Positions 7,782-15,886 of a stretch of 64,000 nucleotides of DNA are shown one piece after another. A model generated the notes under the pieces. That model saw only the letters and a list, made by a program, of their open reading frames with translations, was not told where the DNA came from and ran no database searches. The position numbers were made by a program, and so were the translations under genes. The stretch is from Enterobacteriaceae bacterium UBA5654 (lineage in GTDB: Bacteria; Pseudomonadota; Gammaproteobacteria; Enterobacterales; Enterobacteriaceae), in NCBI GenBank assembly GCA_002421005.1, contig DIJC01000020.1:124001-188000 (forward strand). The letters run 5' to 3'. Each line of letters opens with the position of its first letter. The stretch's first letter is position 1.

Positions 7782-8756
7782 TTATTTAAATCCCACCACC
7801 GGATGCGGCTGATACGGCGTTTCCAGCTCGGCGATCTGTTCCGGGGTCAGGTTCAGATCCACCGCCTGCAACAGCTCTGCCAGCTGTTCTTCGCGGGACG
7901 TACCGATAATCGGCGCGGCCACGCCCGGCTTGCTGAGCAGCCAGGCCAGCGCCACCTGTGCGCGCGTCGCCCCGGTTTCTTCACTTACTCCGGTTAGCCG
8001 TTCAGCGATCTGCGCGTCGTTATCTTCCGTGGTGTTATACAGCGTGCTGCCAAATTCGTCAGAAACCGAACGAGCGGTGGTTTCGCCCCACGGACGCGTC
8101 AGCCGACCGCGCGCCAGCGGGCTCCACGGGATCACCGCCACGCCTTCCTGATAGCACAGCGGCAGCATTTCCCGTTCTTCTTCGCGGTAAATCAGATTGT
8201 AGTGATCCTGCATGGTCACAAACGGTGCCCAGCCGTGCTGTTTCTGTCGCGCCAGCGCGTCGGCAAACTGGGCGGCGTGCATCGAAGACGCGCCGATGTA
8301 GCGCGCCTTACCGGCTTTCACCACGTCGTTGAGCGCTTCAAGGGTTTCTTCAATCGGAGTGTTGTAATCCCAGCGGTGGATTTGCAGCAGATCGACATAA
8401 TCCATATTCAGACGGCGCAGGCTGTCATCAATCGAGCGCAGGATCTGCGCACGCGAAAGACCTTCCGCCAGATCGCCTACCTGATGATAGACCTTCGTCG
8501 CCACCACAATCTCTTCCCGACGGGCAAAATCGCGCAGCGCGCGGCCGACAATCTCTTCGCTGCTACCGTCAGAATAGCTGTTGGCGGTATCAAAGAAGTT
8601 AATGCCGCCTTCCAGCGCGCGTTGAATAATCGGGCGGCTGCTCTCTTCCGGTAGGGTCCAGGCGTGCTTACCGCGATCCGGTTCGCCGAAGGTCATACAG
8701 CCGAGACAAAGGCGGGAAACCCTGAGGTCTGTTTTTCCTAACATGTTGTATTGCAT
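7782..8756 (-). CDS. yajO: Aldo/keto reductase YajO (ribose-5-phosphate to 1-deoxyxylulose-5-phosphate pathway candidate)
   Basis: 324 residues from the ATG at 8756, which has AGGAG about 7 nt upstream and matches the E. coli start ('MQYN.LGKTDLRVSRLCLG'). The longer in-frame extension has no support. AKR motifs are present: 'FFDTANSYSDGSSEEIVGRAL' with catalytic Asp/Tyr, 'DYVDLLQIHRWD', and the NADPH-binding 'PIIGTSREEQL'. E. coli YajO can feed 1-deoxyxylulose synthesis, which fits its place next to dxs. It ends convergent to thiL, 40 nt apart. Confidence 0.95.
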   Translation of the reverse strand: MQYNMLGKTDLRVSRLCLGCMTFGEPDRGKHAWTLPEESSRPIIQRALEGGINFFDTANSYSDGSSEEIVGRALRDFARREEIVVATKVYHQVGDLAEGLSRAQILRSIDDSLRRLNMDYVDLLQIHRWDYNTPIEETLEALNDVVKAGKARYIGASSMHAAQFADALARQKQHGWAPFVTMQDHYNLIYREEEREMLPLCYQEGVAVIPWSPLARGRLTRPWGETTARSVSDEFGSTLYNTTEDNDAQIAERLTGVSEETGATRAQVALAWLLSKPGVAAPIIGTSREEQLAELLQAVDLNLTPEQIAELETPYQPHPVVGFK

Positions 8757-8811
8757 GGTTCCACTCCTGCTATAAGGGTAGTTGTAAGCATAGCAGGAGT
8801 GGGGAGGGGAG

Positions 8812-10674
8812 TTATTGTAGCCAGCGGCGGATTTTGGCTTCAATGCCTGGCGCATCCAGGCCCACATCGGCGCGTGCTTCTTCCTGGGTTCCCTGCGGGA
8901 TGAAATAATCCGGCAGGCCAAGATTCAGCACTGGCACCGCTTTGCGACGGGCCATCAGCACCTCATTCACGCCGCTGCCCGCACCGCCCATAATGGCGTT
9001 TTCTTCCAGCGTCACCAGCGCTTCATGCTGTTGCGCCAGTTGCAGGATCAGGGTTTCATCCAGCGGCTTGACGAAACGCATGTCTACCAGCGTGGCATTC
9101 AGCGATTCTGCGGCCACCAGCGCGTCGGGCAGCAGGGTGCCGAAGTTGAGGATCGCGACTTTTTCACCCTGACGTTTCACCACGCCTTTACCGATGGGCA
9201 GCGCCGCCAGCGGCGCAAGCGTCGCGCCGGTTCCCGTGCCGCGCGGGTAGCGCACCGCGCTCGGGCCGTCGGCATAATGGTAGCCGGTGTACAGCATCTG
9301 CCGACATTCGTTTTCGTCGCTCGGCGTCATGATCAGCATATCCGGGATGCAGCGCAGGAAAGAGAGATCGAACGCGCCCTGATGCGTCTGACCGTCCGCG
9401 CCGACGATCCCTGCGCGATCGATAGCAAACAGCACCGGTAATTTCTGGATCGCGACATCGTGAATAAGCTGATCGTAGGCGCGTTGCAGGAAGGTGGAGT
9501 AGATCGCCACGATCGGTTTATAGCCGCCGATGGCCAGCCCTGCCGCAAATGTCACCGCGTGCTGCTCGGCAATAGCGACATCAAAATAGCGATCGGGGAA
9601 CTTGCGGGAAAACTCGACCATGCCGGAGCCTTCACGCATGGCGGGCGTTACCGCCATCAGTTTGTCATCGCTGGCCGCCGTTTCACACAGCCAGTCGCCA
9701 AAGACTTTCGAATAGGACGGCAAGCCGCCGCTGCTTTTGGGCAGCACGCCGCTGGTGTGATCGAATTTCGGCACCGCGTGAAAGGTGATGGGATCTTTTT
9801 CGGCAGGCTCGTAGCCGCGCCCTTTTTTGGTCATAATATGCAGGAACTGCGGGCCTTTCAGATCGCGCATATTTTTCAGGGTGCTGACCAGACTGAGCAC
9901 GTCGTGACCGTCTACCGGGCCGATATAGTTAAAGCCCAGCTCTTCAAACAGCGTTCCCGGCACCACCATCCCTTTAATGTGCTCTTCGGTACGCTTAAGC
10001 AGCTCTTTAATCGGCGGCACGCCGGAAAACACTTTTTTGCCGCCTTCGCGTAGGCTGGAATAAAGCTTGCCGGAGAGAATTTTGGCCAGGTGGTTATTCA
10101 GCGCGCCGACGTTCTCGGAAATCGACATTTCGTTGTCGTTGAGGATCACCAGCATGTCCGGGCGAATATCTCCCGCGTGGTTCATCGCCTCAAACGCCAT
10201 ACCTGCGGTGATCGCGCCGTCGCCAATGACGCACACCGTGCGGCGCTGTTTATCCTCTTTTTCAGCGGCAATGGCGACGCCAATCCCCGCGCTGATAGAC
10301 GTGGAGGAGTGACCGACGCTAAGCACGTCATACTCGCTTTCACCGCGCCACGGGAACGGGTGCAGCCCGTTTTTCTGGCGGATGGTGTCAATTTTGTCCC
10401 GGCGACCGGTCAGGATTTTATGCGGATAGGCCTGGTGACCCACATCCCAAATCAGGCGATCAAAAGGCGTGTTATAGACATAGTGCAGCGCCACGGTAAG
10501 CTCAACCGTGCCAAGCCCGGAGGCAAAGTGTCCGCTGGAACGGCTCACGCTGTCGAGCAGGTAACGACGCAGCTCGTCGCACAGCTTCGGCAGGCTCTCT
10601 TTTGGCAAAAGGCGTAACTCCTGGGTGGAGTCGACCAGCGCCAGGGTCGGGTATTTGGCTATATCAAAACTCAT
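8812..10674 (-). CDS. dxs: 1-deoxy-D-xylulose-5-phosphate synthase
   Basis: 620 residues, full length. TPP-dependent transketolase-like enzyme that condenses pyruvate and glyceraldehyde 3-phosphate, the first step of the MEP pathway. Visible motifs: 'GHFASGLGTVELTVALHYVYN', the TPP/Mg site 'VIGDGAITAGMAFEAMNHAG', 'ILNDNEMSISENVGAL', and the Glu of 'DVAIAEQHAVTFAAGLA'. It is the third gene of the xseB-ispA-dxs operon, 23 nt after ispA, with its 3' end 55 nt from the start of yajO. Confidence 0.98.
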   Translation of the reverse strand: MSFDIAKYPTLALVDSTQELRLLPKESLPKLCDELRRYLLDSVSRSSGHFASGLGTVELTVALHYVYNTPFDRLIWDVGHQAYPHKILTGRRDKIDTIRQKNGLHPFPWRGESEYDVLSVGHSSTSISAGIGVAIAAEKEDKQRRTVCVIGDGAITAGMAFEAMNHAGDIRPDMLVILNDNEMSISENVGALNNHLAKILSGKLYSSLREGGKKVFSGVPPIKELLKRTEEHIKGMVVPGTLFEELGFNYIGPVDGHDVLSLVSTLKNMRDLKGPQFLHIMTKKGRGYEPAEKDPITFHAVPKFDHTSGVLPKSSGGLPSYSKVFGDWLCETAASDDKLMAVTPAMREGSGMVEFSRKFPDRYFDVAIAEQHAVTFAAGLAIGGYKPIVAIYSTFLQRAYDQLIHDVAIQKLPVLFAIDRAGIVGADGQTHQGAFDLSFLRCIPDMLIMTPSDENECRQMLYTGYHYADGPSAVRYPRGTGTGATLAPLAALPIGKGVVKRQGEKVAILNFGTLLPDALVAAESLNATLVDMRFVKPLDETLILQLAQQHEALVTLEENAIMGGAGSGVNEVLMARRKAVPVLNLGLPDYFIPQGTQEEARADVGLDAPGIEAKIRRWLQ

Positions 10675-10697
10675 AGAGACTCATCGCGGTGTTTTGT

Positions 10698-11597
10698 TTA
10701 TTTATCACGCTGGATTATATAATTCGCCAGTGCTTCCAGTGCAGAGATGTCGAGAGACTGCGCGGCCAGTTGGCTGAGAGACTGGCGGGCATCATCAATC
10801 AGATCCCGCGCTTTATGGCGGGCTTGCTCAAGGCCTAAAAGTGCGGGGTAGGTACTTTTGCCAAGCTGCTGATCGGCACCCTGACGCTTCCCTAAGGTGG
10901 CAGTATCGCCTACCACATCCAGAATGTCATCCTGTACCTGGAACGCCAAACCGATAGATTCTGCATATGTATCAAGAATGGGCAGTGCGTCACGTCCTTT
11001 GTCACCCGCGCTGAGTGCGCCAAGGCGAACCGCCGCGCGGATCAGCGCACCGGTTTTGTGACGATGAATTTTTTCCAGCGCCGCCAGGTCCACATGCTGA
11101 CCTTCCGCCGCCAGATCAAGCGCTTGTCCACCGCACATTCCCGCCACGCCGCTGGCCTGCGCCAGCTCAGCCACCATCGCCAGACGGTCGCGATCGCTGA
11201 CATCGGGCATCGGCGCGCTGCTTAAAATAGAAAACGCCAGCGTCTGTAACGCATCGCCCGCGAGGATCGCGCTTGCCTCGCCAAATTTGATATGGCAGGT
11301 CGGCTGGCCCCGGCGCAGATCGTCATCGTCCATTGCCGGGAGATCGTCATGAATAAGCGAATAGGCGTGGATGCACTCAATGGCCGCCGCTGGCGCGTCC
11401 AGCGCCTGCTGGCTAACGCCGAACATCTTGCCGGTGGCATACACCAGGAAAGGCCGCAGCCGTTTACCGCCTAACAATGCACCATAGTGCATGGCCTCGA
11501 CCAGCGGAGTGTTCTGAAACGGCTGCGGTTCGATAAACCGGCGCAGCGCGTCGTTGGCTCGCTCCACGCAAACGTGCAGTTGTTGGCTGAAATCCAT
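10698..11597 (-). CDS. ispA: (2E,6E)-farnesyl diphosphate synthase
   Basis: 299 residues. Both Asp-rich prenyl-transferase motifs are present: first 'DDLPAMDDDDLRRG', second 'DDILDVVGD', plus 'GGKRLRPFLVYA'. It adds two isopentenyl units to make farnesyl diphosphate. The ATG abuts the xseB stop codon with no gap, implying translational coupling. dxs follows, so entry and middle steps of isoprenoid synthesis are co-expressed. Confidence 0.98.
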   Translation of the reverse strand: MDFSQQLHVCVERANDALRRFIEPQPFQNTPLVEAMHYGALLGGKRLRPFLVYATGKMFGVSQQALDAPAAAIECIHAYSLIHDDLPAMDDDDLRRGQPTCHIKFGEASAILAGDALQTLAFSILSSAPMPDVSDRDRLAMVAELAQASGVAGMCGGQALDLAAEGQHVDLAALEKIHRHKTGALIRAAVRLGALSAGDKGRDALPILDTYAESIGLAFQVQDDILDVVGDTATLGKRQGADQQLGKSTYPALLGLEQARHKARDLIDDARQSLSQLAAQSLDISALEALANYIIQRDK

Positions 11598-11840
11598 CTA
11601 CTCAGCGTCCGGTGCAAAAGGGGTAAGAGGGGCATCTTCGCTGTCCGCCAGCAGGATCTGCACCCGCTGCTCGGCCTGCTGCAACTTTTTCTGCCCCTGA
11701 CGGGCAAGCTGCACGCCGTGCTCAAATTCATTCAGCGCCTGCTCCAGCGGCAGGTCGCCACTTTCCAGACGGGTAACAATCTGTTCCAGCTCGCTTAATG
11801 CAGTTTCAAAACTGGCAGGCGCATCATTTTTCTTTGGCAT
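11598..11840 (-). CDS. xseB: Exodeoxyribonuclease VII small subunit
   Basis: 80 residues, the normal length. The helical hairpin 'FETALSELEQIVTRLESGDLPLEQALNEFEHGVQLARQGQKKLQQAEQRVQ' region (residues 10-65) is the XseB signature. Several copies bind the XseA large subunit to form the single-strand-specific exonuclease. First gene of xseB-ispA-dxs, divergent from thiI across 207 nt. Confidence 0.97.
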   Translation of the reverse strand: MPKKNDAPASFETALSELEQIVTRLESGDLPLEQALNEFEHGVQLARQGQKKLQQAEQRVQILLADSEDAPLTPFAPDAE

Positions 11841-12047
11841 AGTAAGGTCTGACTCTTAGTTATTTCAGCACGAGGTTTATGGTAACGGACTCGAACGGAT
11901 AAGCAAATAACGCGCAATGGTGAGGGCAGATGCACAGAATGACCGCGATGGTGGTATACTTGCGCGCCTGGATGCAGCCGCAACTGCGGTTGCTGTACTC
12001 TTTTCCTGTACAAGTCGTAAATGACTTGCTGAAGAATCATTGCCGCC

Positions 12048-13496
12048 ATGAAGTTTATCATTAAATTGTTCCCGGAAATCACTATCAAAAGCCAATCTGT
12101 ACGTTTGCGCTTTATTAAAATTTTAACCGGTAACATTCGTAACGTTCTGAAACACTACGACGAAGATCTTGCCGTCGTTCGTCACTGGGATCACATCGAA
12201 GTCCGCGCGAAAGACGAAAACCAGCGCCCGGTTATCCGGGAAGCGTTGACCCGCATTCCGGGGATCCACCACGTGCTGGAAGTGGAGGACGTTCCGTATA
12301 CGTCTCTGCACGATATTTTCGAAAAAGCGCTGGCCCTGTACCGTGAACGGCTGGAAGGCAAAACCTTCTGCGTGCGCGTAAAACGTCGCGGCACTCACGA
12401 GTTTAGCTCGATTGAAGTCGAACGCTATGTTGGCGGCGGCCTGAATCAGCATATTGAATCCGCGCGCGTGAAGCTGACGCACCCGGACGTCACCGTGAAT
12501 CTCGAAATTGAAAACGACCGTCTGCTGCTGGTGAACAAGCGCGTGGAAGGGCTGGGCGGTTTCCCGATTGGTACGCAGGAAGACGTGCTGTCGCTGATTT
12601 CCGGCGGTTTCGACTCCGGCGTTTCCAGCTACATGCTGATGCGTCGCGGCTGCCGCGTGCATTACTGCTTCTTCAATCTCGGCGGCGCGGCGCATGAAAT
12701 CGGCGTGCGTCAGGTCGCCCACTATTTGTGGAACCGCTTCGGCAGCTCGCACCGCGTGCGCTTTGTGGCGATTAATTTTGAACCGGTCGTCGGCGAAATC
12801 CTCGAGAAAGTGGACGACGGGCAGATGGGCGTAGTGCTTAAGCGCATGATGGTGCGTGCCGCCTCACAGATTGCCGAACGTTACGGCGTGCAGGCGCTGG
12901 TGACGGGCGAAGCGCTGGGGCAGGTGTCCAGCCAGACGCTGACGAACCTGCGCCTGATCGATAACGTCTCCGATACGCTGATCCTGCGTCCGCTGATTTC
13001 GCACGATAAAGAGCACATCATCGATCTGGCGCGTGAAATTGGCACCGAAGATTTCGCCCGTACCATGCCGGAATACTGCGGCGTGATCTCCAAAAGCCCG
13101 ACGGTGAAAGCGGTGAAGGCAAAAATCGAAGCGGAAGAAACGCATTTCGATTTTGCAATCCTCGATAAAGTGGTGCAGGAAGCCACCAATATCGACATTC
13201 GCGAAATTGCCCAGCAGACGCAGCAGGCGGTGGTGGAAGTTGAAACCGTCAGCGGATTCAGCGCCAGCGACGTGATCCTCGACATCCGCGCCATCGACGA
13301 GCAGGACGACAAGCCGCTTAAGCTGGAAGGCGTGGAAATTGCCTCGCTGCCGTTCTATAAACTCAGCACCAAATTCGGCGATCTCGACCAGAGCAAAAAT
13401 TACCTGCTGTGGTGCGAGCGCGGCGTGATGAGCCGTTTGCAGGCGCTGTATCTGCGCGAGCAGGGCTTTAACAACGTGAAGGTGTACCGGCCTTAA
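12048..13496 (+). CDS. thiI: tRNA uracil 4-sulfurtransferase ThiI
   Basis: 482 residues, same as E. coli. Order: N-terminal ferredoxin-like and THUMP domains (about 1-165), PP-loop ATP-pyrophosphatase 'ISGGFDSGVSSYMLMRRG' (about 180-200), active-site Cys in 'MPEYCGVISKSP', and a C-terminal rhodanese domain with catalytic Cys in 'NYLLWCERGVMS'. It makes 4-thiouridine in tRNA and supplies sulfur for the thiamine thiazole. Divergent from xseB. Confidence 0.98.
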   Translation: MKFIIKLFPEITIKSQSVRLRFIKILTGNIRNVLKHYDEDLAVVRHWDHIEVRAKDENQRPVIREALTRIPGIHHVLEVEDVPYTSLHDIFEKALALYRERLEGKTFCVRVKRRGTHEFSSIEVERYVGGGLNQHIESARVKLTHPDVTVNLEIENDRLLLVNKRVEGLGGFPIGTQEDVLSLISGGFDSGVSSYMLMRRGCRVHYCFFNLGGAAHEIGVRQVAHYLWNRFGSSHRVRFVAINFEPVVGEILEKVDDGQMGVVLKRMMVRAASQIAERYGVQALVTGEALGQVSSQTLTNLRLIDNVSDTLILRPLISHDKEHIIDLAREIGTEDFARTMPEYCGVISKSPTVKAVKAKIEAEETHFDFAILDKVVQEATNIDIREIAQQTQQAVVEVETVSGFSASDVILDIRAIDEQDDKPLKLEGVEIASLPFYKLSTKFGDLDQSKNYLLWCERGVMSRLQALYLREQGFNNVKVYRP

Positions 13497-13546
13497 CTAT
13501 GTAAACAGGGAGGTTTACGCAGCGTGCGTCATTCACCGCAGCAAAG

Positions 13547-13704
13547 CCGGTATCGTATTGCGATACCGGGCCTGGCATTTGCATAGCGCTATTTTTAAAT
13601 GCAGATACAGAGAAAGGGAAGCGTGGAAGAGATGATGCCGTTTGTGGTGAAGGGCACAAGTGATAATGATTTCAGGGTTGTGTCGTCACCACCCTGAAAT
13701 CATT
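13547..13704. repeat. Tandem hairpins between thiI and yajL
   Basis: A 9-bp perfect stem CCGGTATCG / CGATACCGG (13547-13569) and a 14-bp perfect stem AATGATTTCAGGGT / ACCCTGAAATCATT with a 12-nt loop (13665-13704). A weaker GTAAAC / GTTTAC stem is at 13501-13518. None has a T-tract. They sit between two convergent genes and may act as bidirectional terminators or RNA 3'-end stabilisers. Confidence 0.55.
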
Positions 13705-13706
13705 GA

Positions 13707-14297
13707 TTATTCGTAGTAATTATATATTCCTGCCGCCATCACCAGTTGCGAAGCCACCTCATGCGCTTTCTCGCGTCCGGCCAGCAGGTCAATAATCTTC
13801 AGACCAAAATCAATTGATGTGCCCGGCCCCTGGCTGGTCAGCAGTTTTACCCGCGCATCCCACACCACGCGTTTATCCTGCCACTGTTCTTCCGGGATTT
13901 TATCCTTCAGCGCCGGGAAGCCGGTCATATTGCCAATCGGGAAAATGTCATGTGGAACCAGCACCGTTGCCGCAGCGGCGCAAATGGCGGCAACGATACG
14001 CCCGGAGCGGTGAAACTGTTTTACCGTTTCGACCAGCAAGGGGCTGTCGCGAAAGCACTCCGCGCCCTTAATGCCGCCGGGCAGGACAATCACGTCATAT
14101 TCACCGTCGGCGACTTCCACCAGCGGCGCATCTGCCTGGATCTTCACGCCGCGTGAGCAGGTGATGGTGAGATTGCCATCGCTGGCGACGCTGGCAACCG
14201 TGACGTCAATGCCGCCGCGCACCAGTAAATCAATGGTGGTGACGGCTTCAGTTTCTTCACTACCAGGGGCGAGGCATATCAGTGCTGATGCGCTCAT
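13707..14297 (-). CDS. yajL: Protein deglycase / chaperone YajL (DJ-1/PfpI family)
   Basis: 196 residues from the ATG at 14297 (AAGGAG 7-8 nt upstream; a GTG two codons earlier is an alternative). DJ-1 fold with the nucleophilic-elbow cysteine in 'IVAAICAAAATVL' and the conserved Glu in 'CLAPGSEETEAVTTIDLL'. Relatives protect thiol proteins and act on methylglyoxal-modified groups; the deglycase assignment is debated. Its start lies inside the 3' end of panE (38-nt overlap), so the two are one transcript. Confidence 0.95.
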   Translation of the reverse strand: MSASALICLAPGSEETEAVTTIDLLVRGGIDVTVASVASDGNLTITCSRGVKIQADAPLVEVADGEYDVIVLPGGIKGAECFRDSPLLVETVKQFHRSGRIVAAICAAAATVLVPHDIFPIGNMTGFPALKDKIPEEQWQDKRVVWDARVKLLTSQGPGTSIDFGLKIIDLLAGREKAHEVASQLVMAAGIYNYYE

Positions 14298-15171
14298 ATT
14301 CACTCTCCTTTCGTTTTACCTGTTCAAACAGGCGGGTATTTTCGGGAACGGCAATCCCGTGCGCGCGGGCGCGCCGGAGCAGATAACCATTGATGTAATC
14401 AATTTCTGTGTGACGCTGGCTGCGAATATCCTGCAACATGGAGGAAATATTCTCCGCCGTGCTGTCGATGATCTGATAGACATAATAGAGCAGATTTTCC
14501 TGCGAGGTATGAAACCCCTCCCGCTCCATCACCGCCGCGATCTCCTGGCACAAAGACGCAATTAACGGCGCGTACTGGCGCAGATCGCCATTGCGGCAGT
14601 TGTAGAGCGCCGTCAGCGGGTTGATCACGCAGTTGACGGCCAGCTTGCCCCACAGGGCGGAATGGATATTATTATGCCAGGCAACGTCGGGCAGCACTTT
14701 TTGCAGTTCGTCGGCCAGCCCGCTAAGATCCTGCGGATAACTTCTTGCCGGGCCGATGTGGGTAATTCCGCTCGCCACATGAACGATGACGTTACCATCA
14801 TGCCGTGCGGCCTGGGTGGTCGCGGCAATCAACAGCGGTTGCCTGACGCTGCGCAGTTCGTCCACGGTGCCCATCCCGTTATGTATCAGCAGAATGGGGG
14901 TCGTTTCAGGGAGAATCGCCGCAAGCGCTCGCACGGCGTCAGAAACCTGCCAGGCTTTCAGTGTGACCAGCAGGAGATCGCTGTCGGCCAGAAAGTCGGG
15001 ATCGTTGGCTATCAAGGATTCGTTAAAGATTGAGCCGTCCAGCTCGACCAGATTGACGCTGCAATACGGTTGCGGCACCCGTAACCAGCCCTGAACGTCA
15101 TGCCCATGCTGATGAAGTGCGTTCAGCCAGAGTTGTCCCATTGCACCGCATCCGAGTACGGTAATTTTCAT
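14260..15171 (-). CDS. panE: 2-dehydropantoate 2-reductase
   Basis: 303 residues. Rossmann motif at the N-terminus ('ITVLGCGAMGQLWLNAL') and the catalytic Lys in 'HSALWGKLAVNCVINPLTALYNC'. It reduces ketopantoate to pantoate with NADPH for coenzyme A synthesis. First gene of panE-yajL, divergent from yajQ; its end overlaps yajL. Confidence 0.97.
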   Translation of the reverse strand: MKITVLGCGAMGQLWLNALHQHGHDVQGWLRVPQPYCSVNLVELDGSIFNESLIANDPDFLADSDLLLVTLKAWQVSDAVRALAAILPETTPILLIHNGMGTVDELRSVRQPLLIAATTQAARHDGNVIVHVASGITHIGPARSYPQDLSGLADELQKVLPDVAWHNNIHSALWGKLAVNCVINPLTALYNCRNGDLRQYAPLIASLCQEIAAVMEREGFHTSQENLLYYVYQIIDSTAENISSMLQDIRSQRHTEIDYINGYLLRRARAHGIAVPENTRLFEQVKRKESEYERISTDMPRPW

Positions 15172-15295
15172 TGATCCTCCTCGCTTGTCACCGATCCACT
15201 CTGGCGCTTTCGACTACGCTTCTGGACAGAACAAGTTGAGTTATGCCGTGTGGCGGGTATTATGCATCGCAAAAGAAACTAAGGGAGAGGAAAAG

Positions 15296-15787
15296 ATGCC
15301 ATCTTTCGATATTGTCTCTGAAGTTGATCTTCAGGAAGCCCGTAACGCAGTTGACAACGCCAGCCGTGAAGTTGAGTCACGCTTCGATTTTCGCAACGTT
15401 GAGGCGACTTTTGAGCTGAACGACGCTAATAAGACCATTAAGGTGCTGAGCGAATCCGATTTTCAGGTGAATCAACTGCTGGGTATTCTGCGCGCCAAGC
15501 TGCTCAAGCGCGGCATTGAAGGCACTTCGCTGGACGTGCCGGAAACCTTCGTCCACAGTGGTAAAACCTGGTTTGTGGAAGCGAAGCTGAAGCAGGGCAT
15601 CGAAAGCGCAATCCAGAAGAAAATCGTCAAGCTGATTAAAGACAGCAAGCTGAAAGTGCAGGCGCAAATTCAGGGGGAAGAGATCCGCATTACCGGGAAA
15701 TCCCGTGACGATCTGCAATCCGTGATGGCGCTGGTACGCGGTGGCGATCTGGGACAGCCGTTCCAGTTTAAAAACTTCCGCGATTAA
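15296..15787 (+). CDS. yajQ: YajQ family nucleotide-binding protein
   Basis: 163 residues from the ATG at 15296, preceded by GGGAGAGG; the E. coli start is the same ('MPSFDIVSEVDLQEARNA'). Two RNA-binding-like alpha/beta domains. Xanthomonas and Pseudomonas homologues bind cyclic di-GMP and E. coli YajQ binds tRNA/nucleotides in vitro; its physiological role here is not known. Short transcript ended by the hairpin at 15799-15830. Confidence 0.95.
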   Translation: MPSFDIVSEVDLQEARNAVDNASREVESRFDFRNVEATFELNDANKTIKVLSESDFQVNQLLGILRAKLLKRGIEGTSLDVPETFVHSGKTWFVEAKLKQGIESAIQKKIVKLIKDSKLKVQAQIQGEEIRITGKSRDDLQSVMALVRGGDLGQPFQFKNFRD

Positions 15788-15798
15788 TCAGCCGTATT

Positions 15799-15830
15799 GC
15801 AGGTCCATCCGCGTGAGCGGGTGGACCTGC
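15799..15830. terminator. Hairpin between yajQ and yajR
   Basis: 14-bp stem GCAGGTCCATCCGC / GCGGGTGGACCTGC with one G-T pair and loop GTGA, between two convergent genes. It lacks a clear T-tract. Confidence 0.6.
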
Positions 15831-15886
15831 TGCGGGATGCGATGATTGTCAGGGACGCTGTGCCACGCTCACACCCGTAGCCAGAG

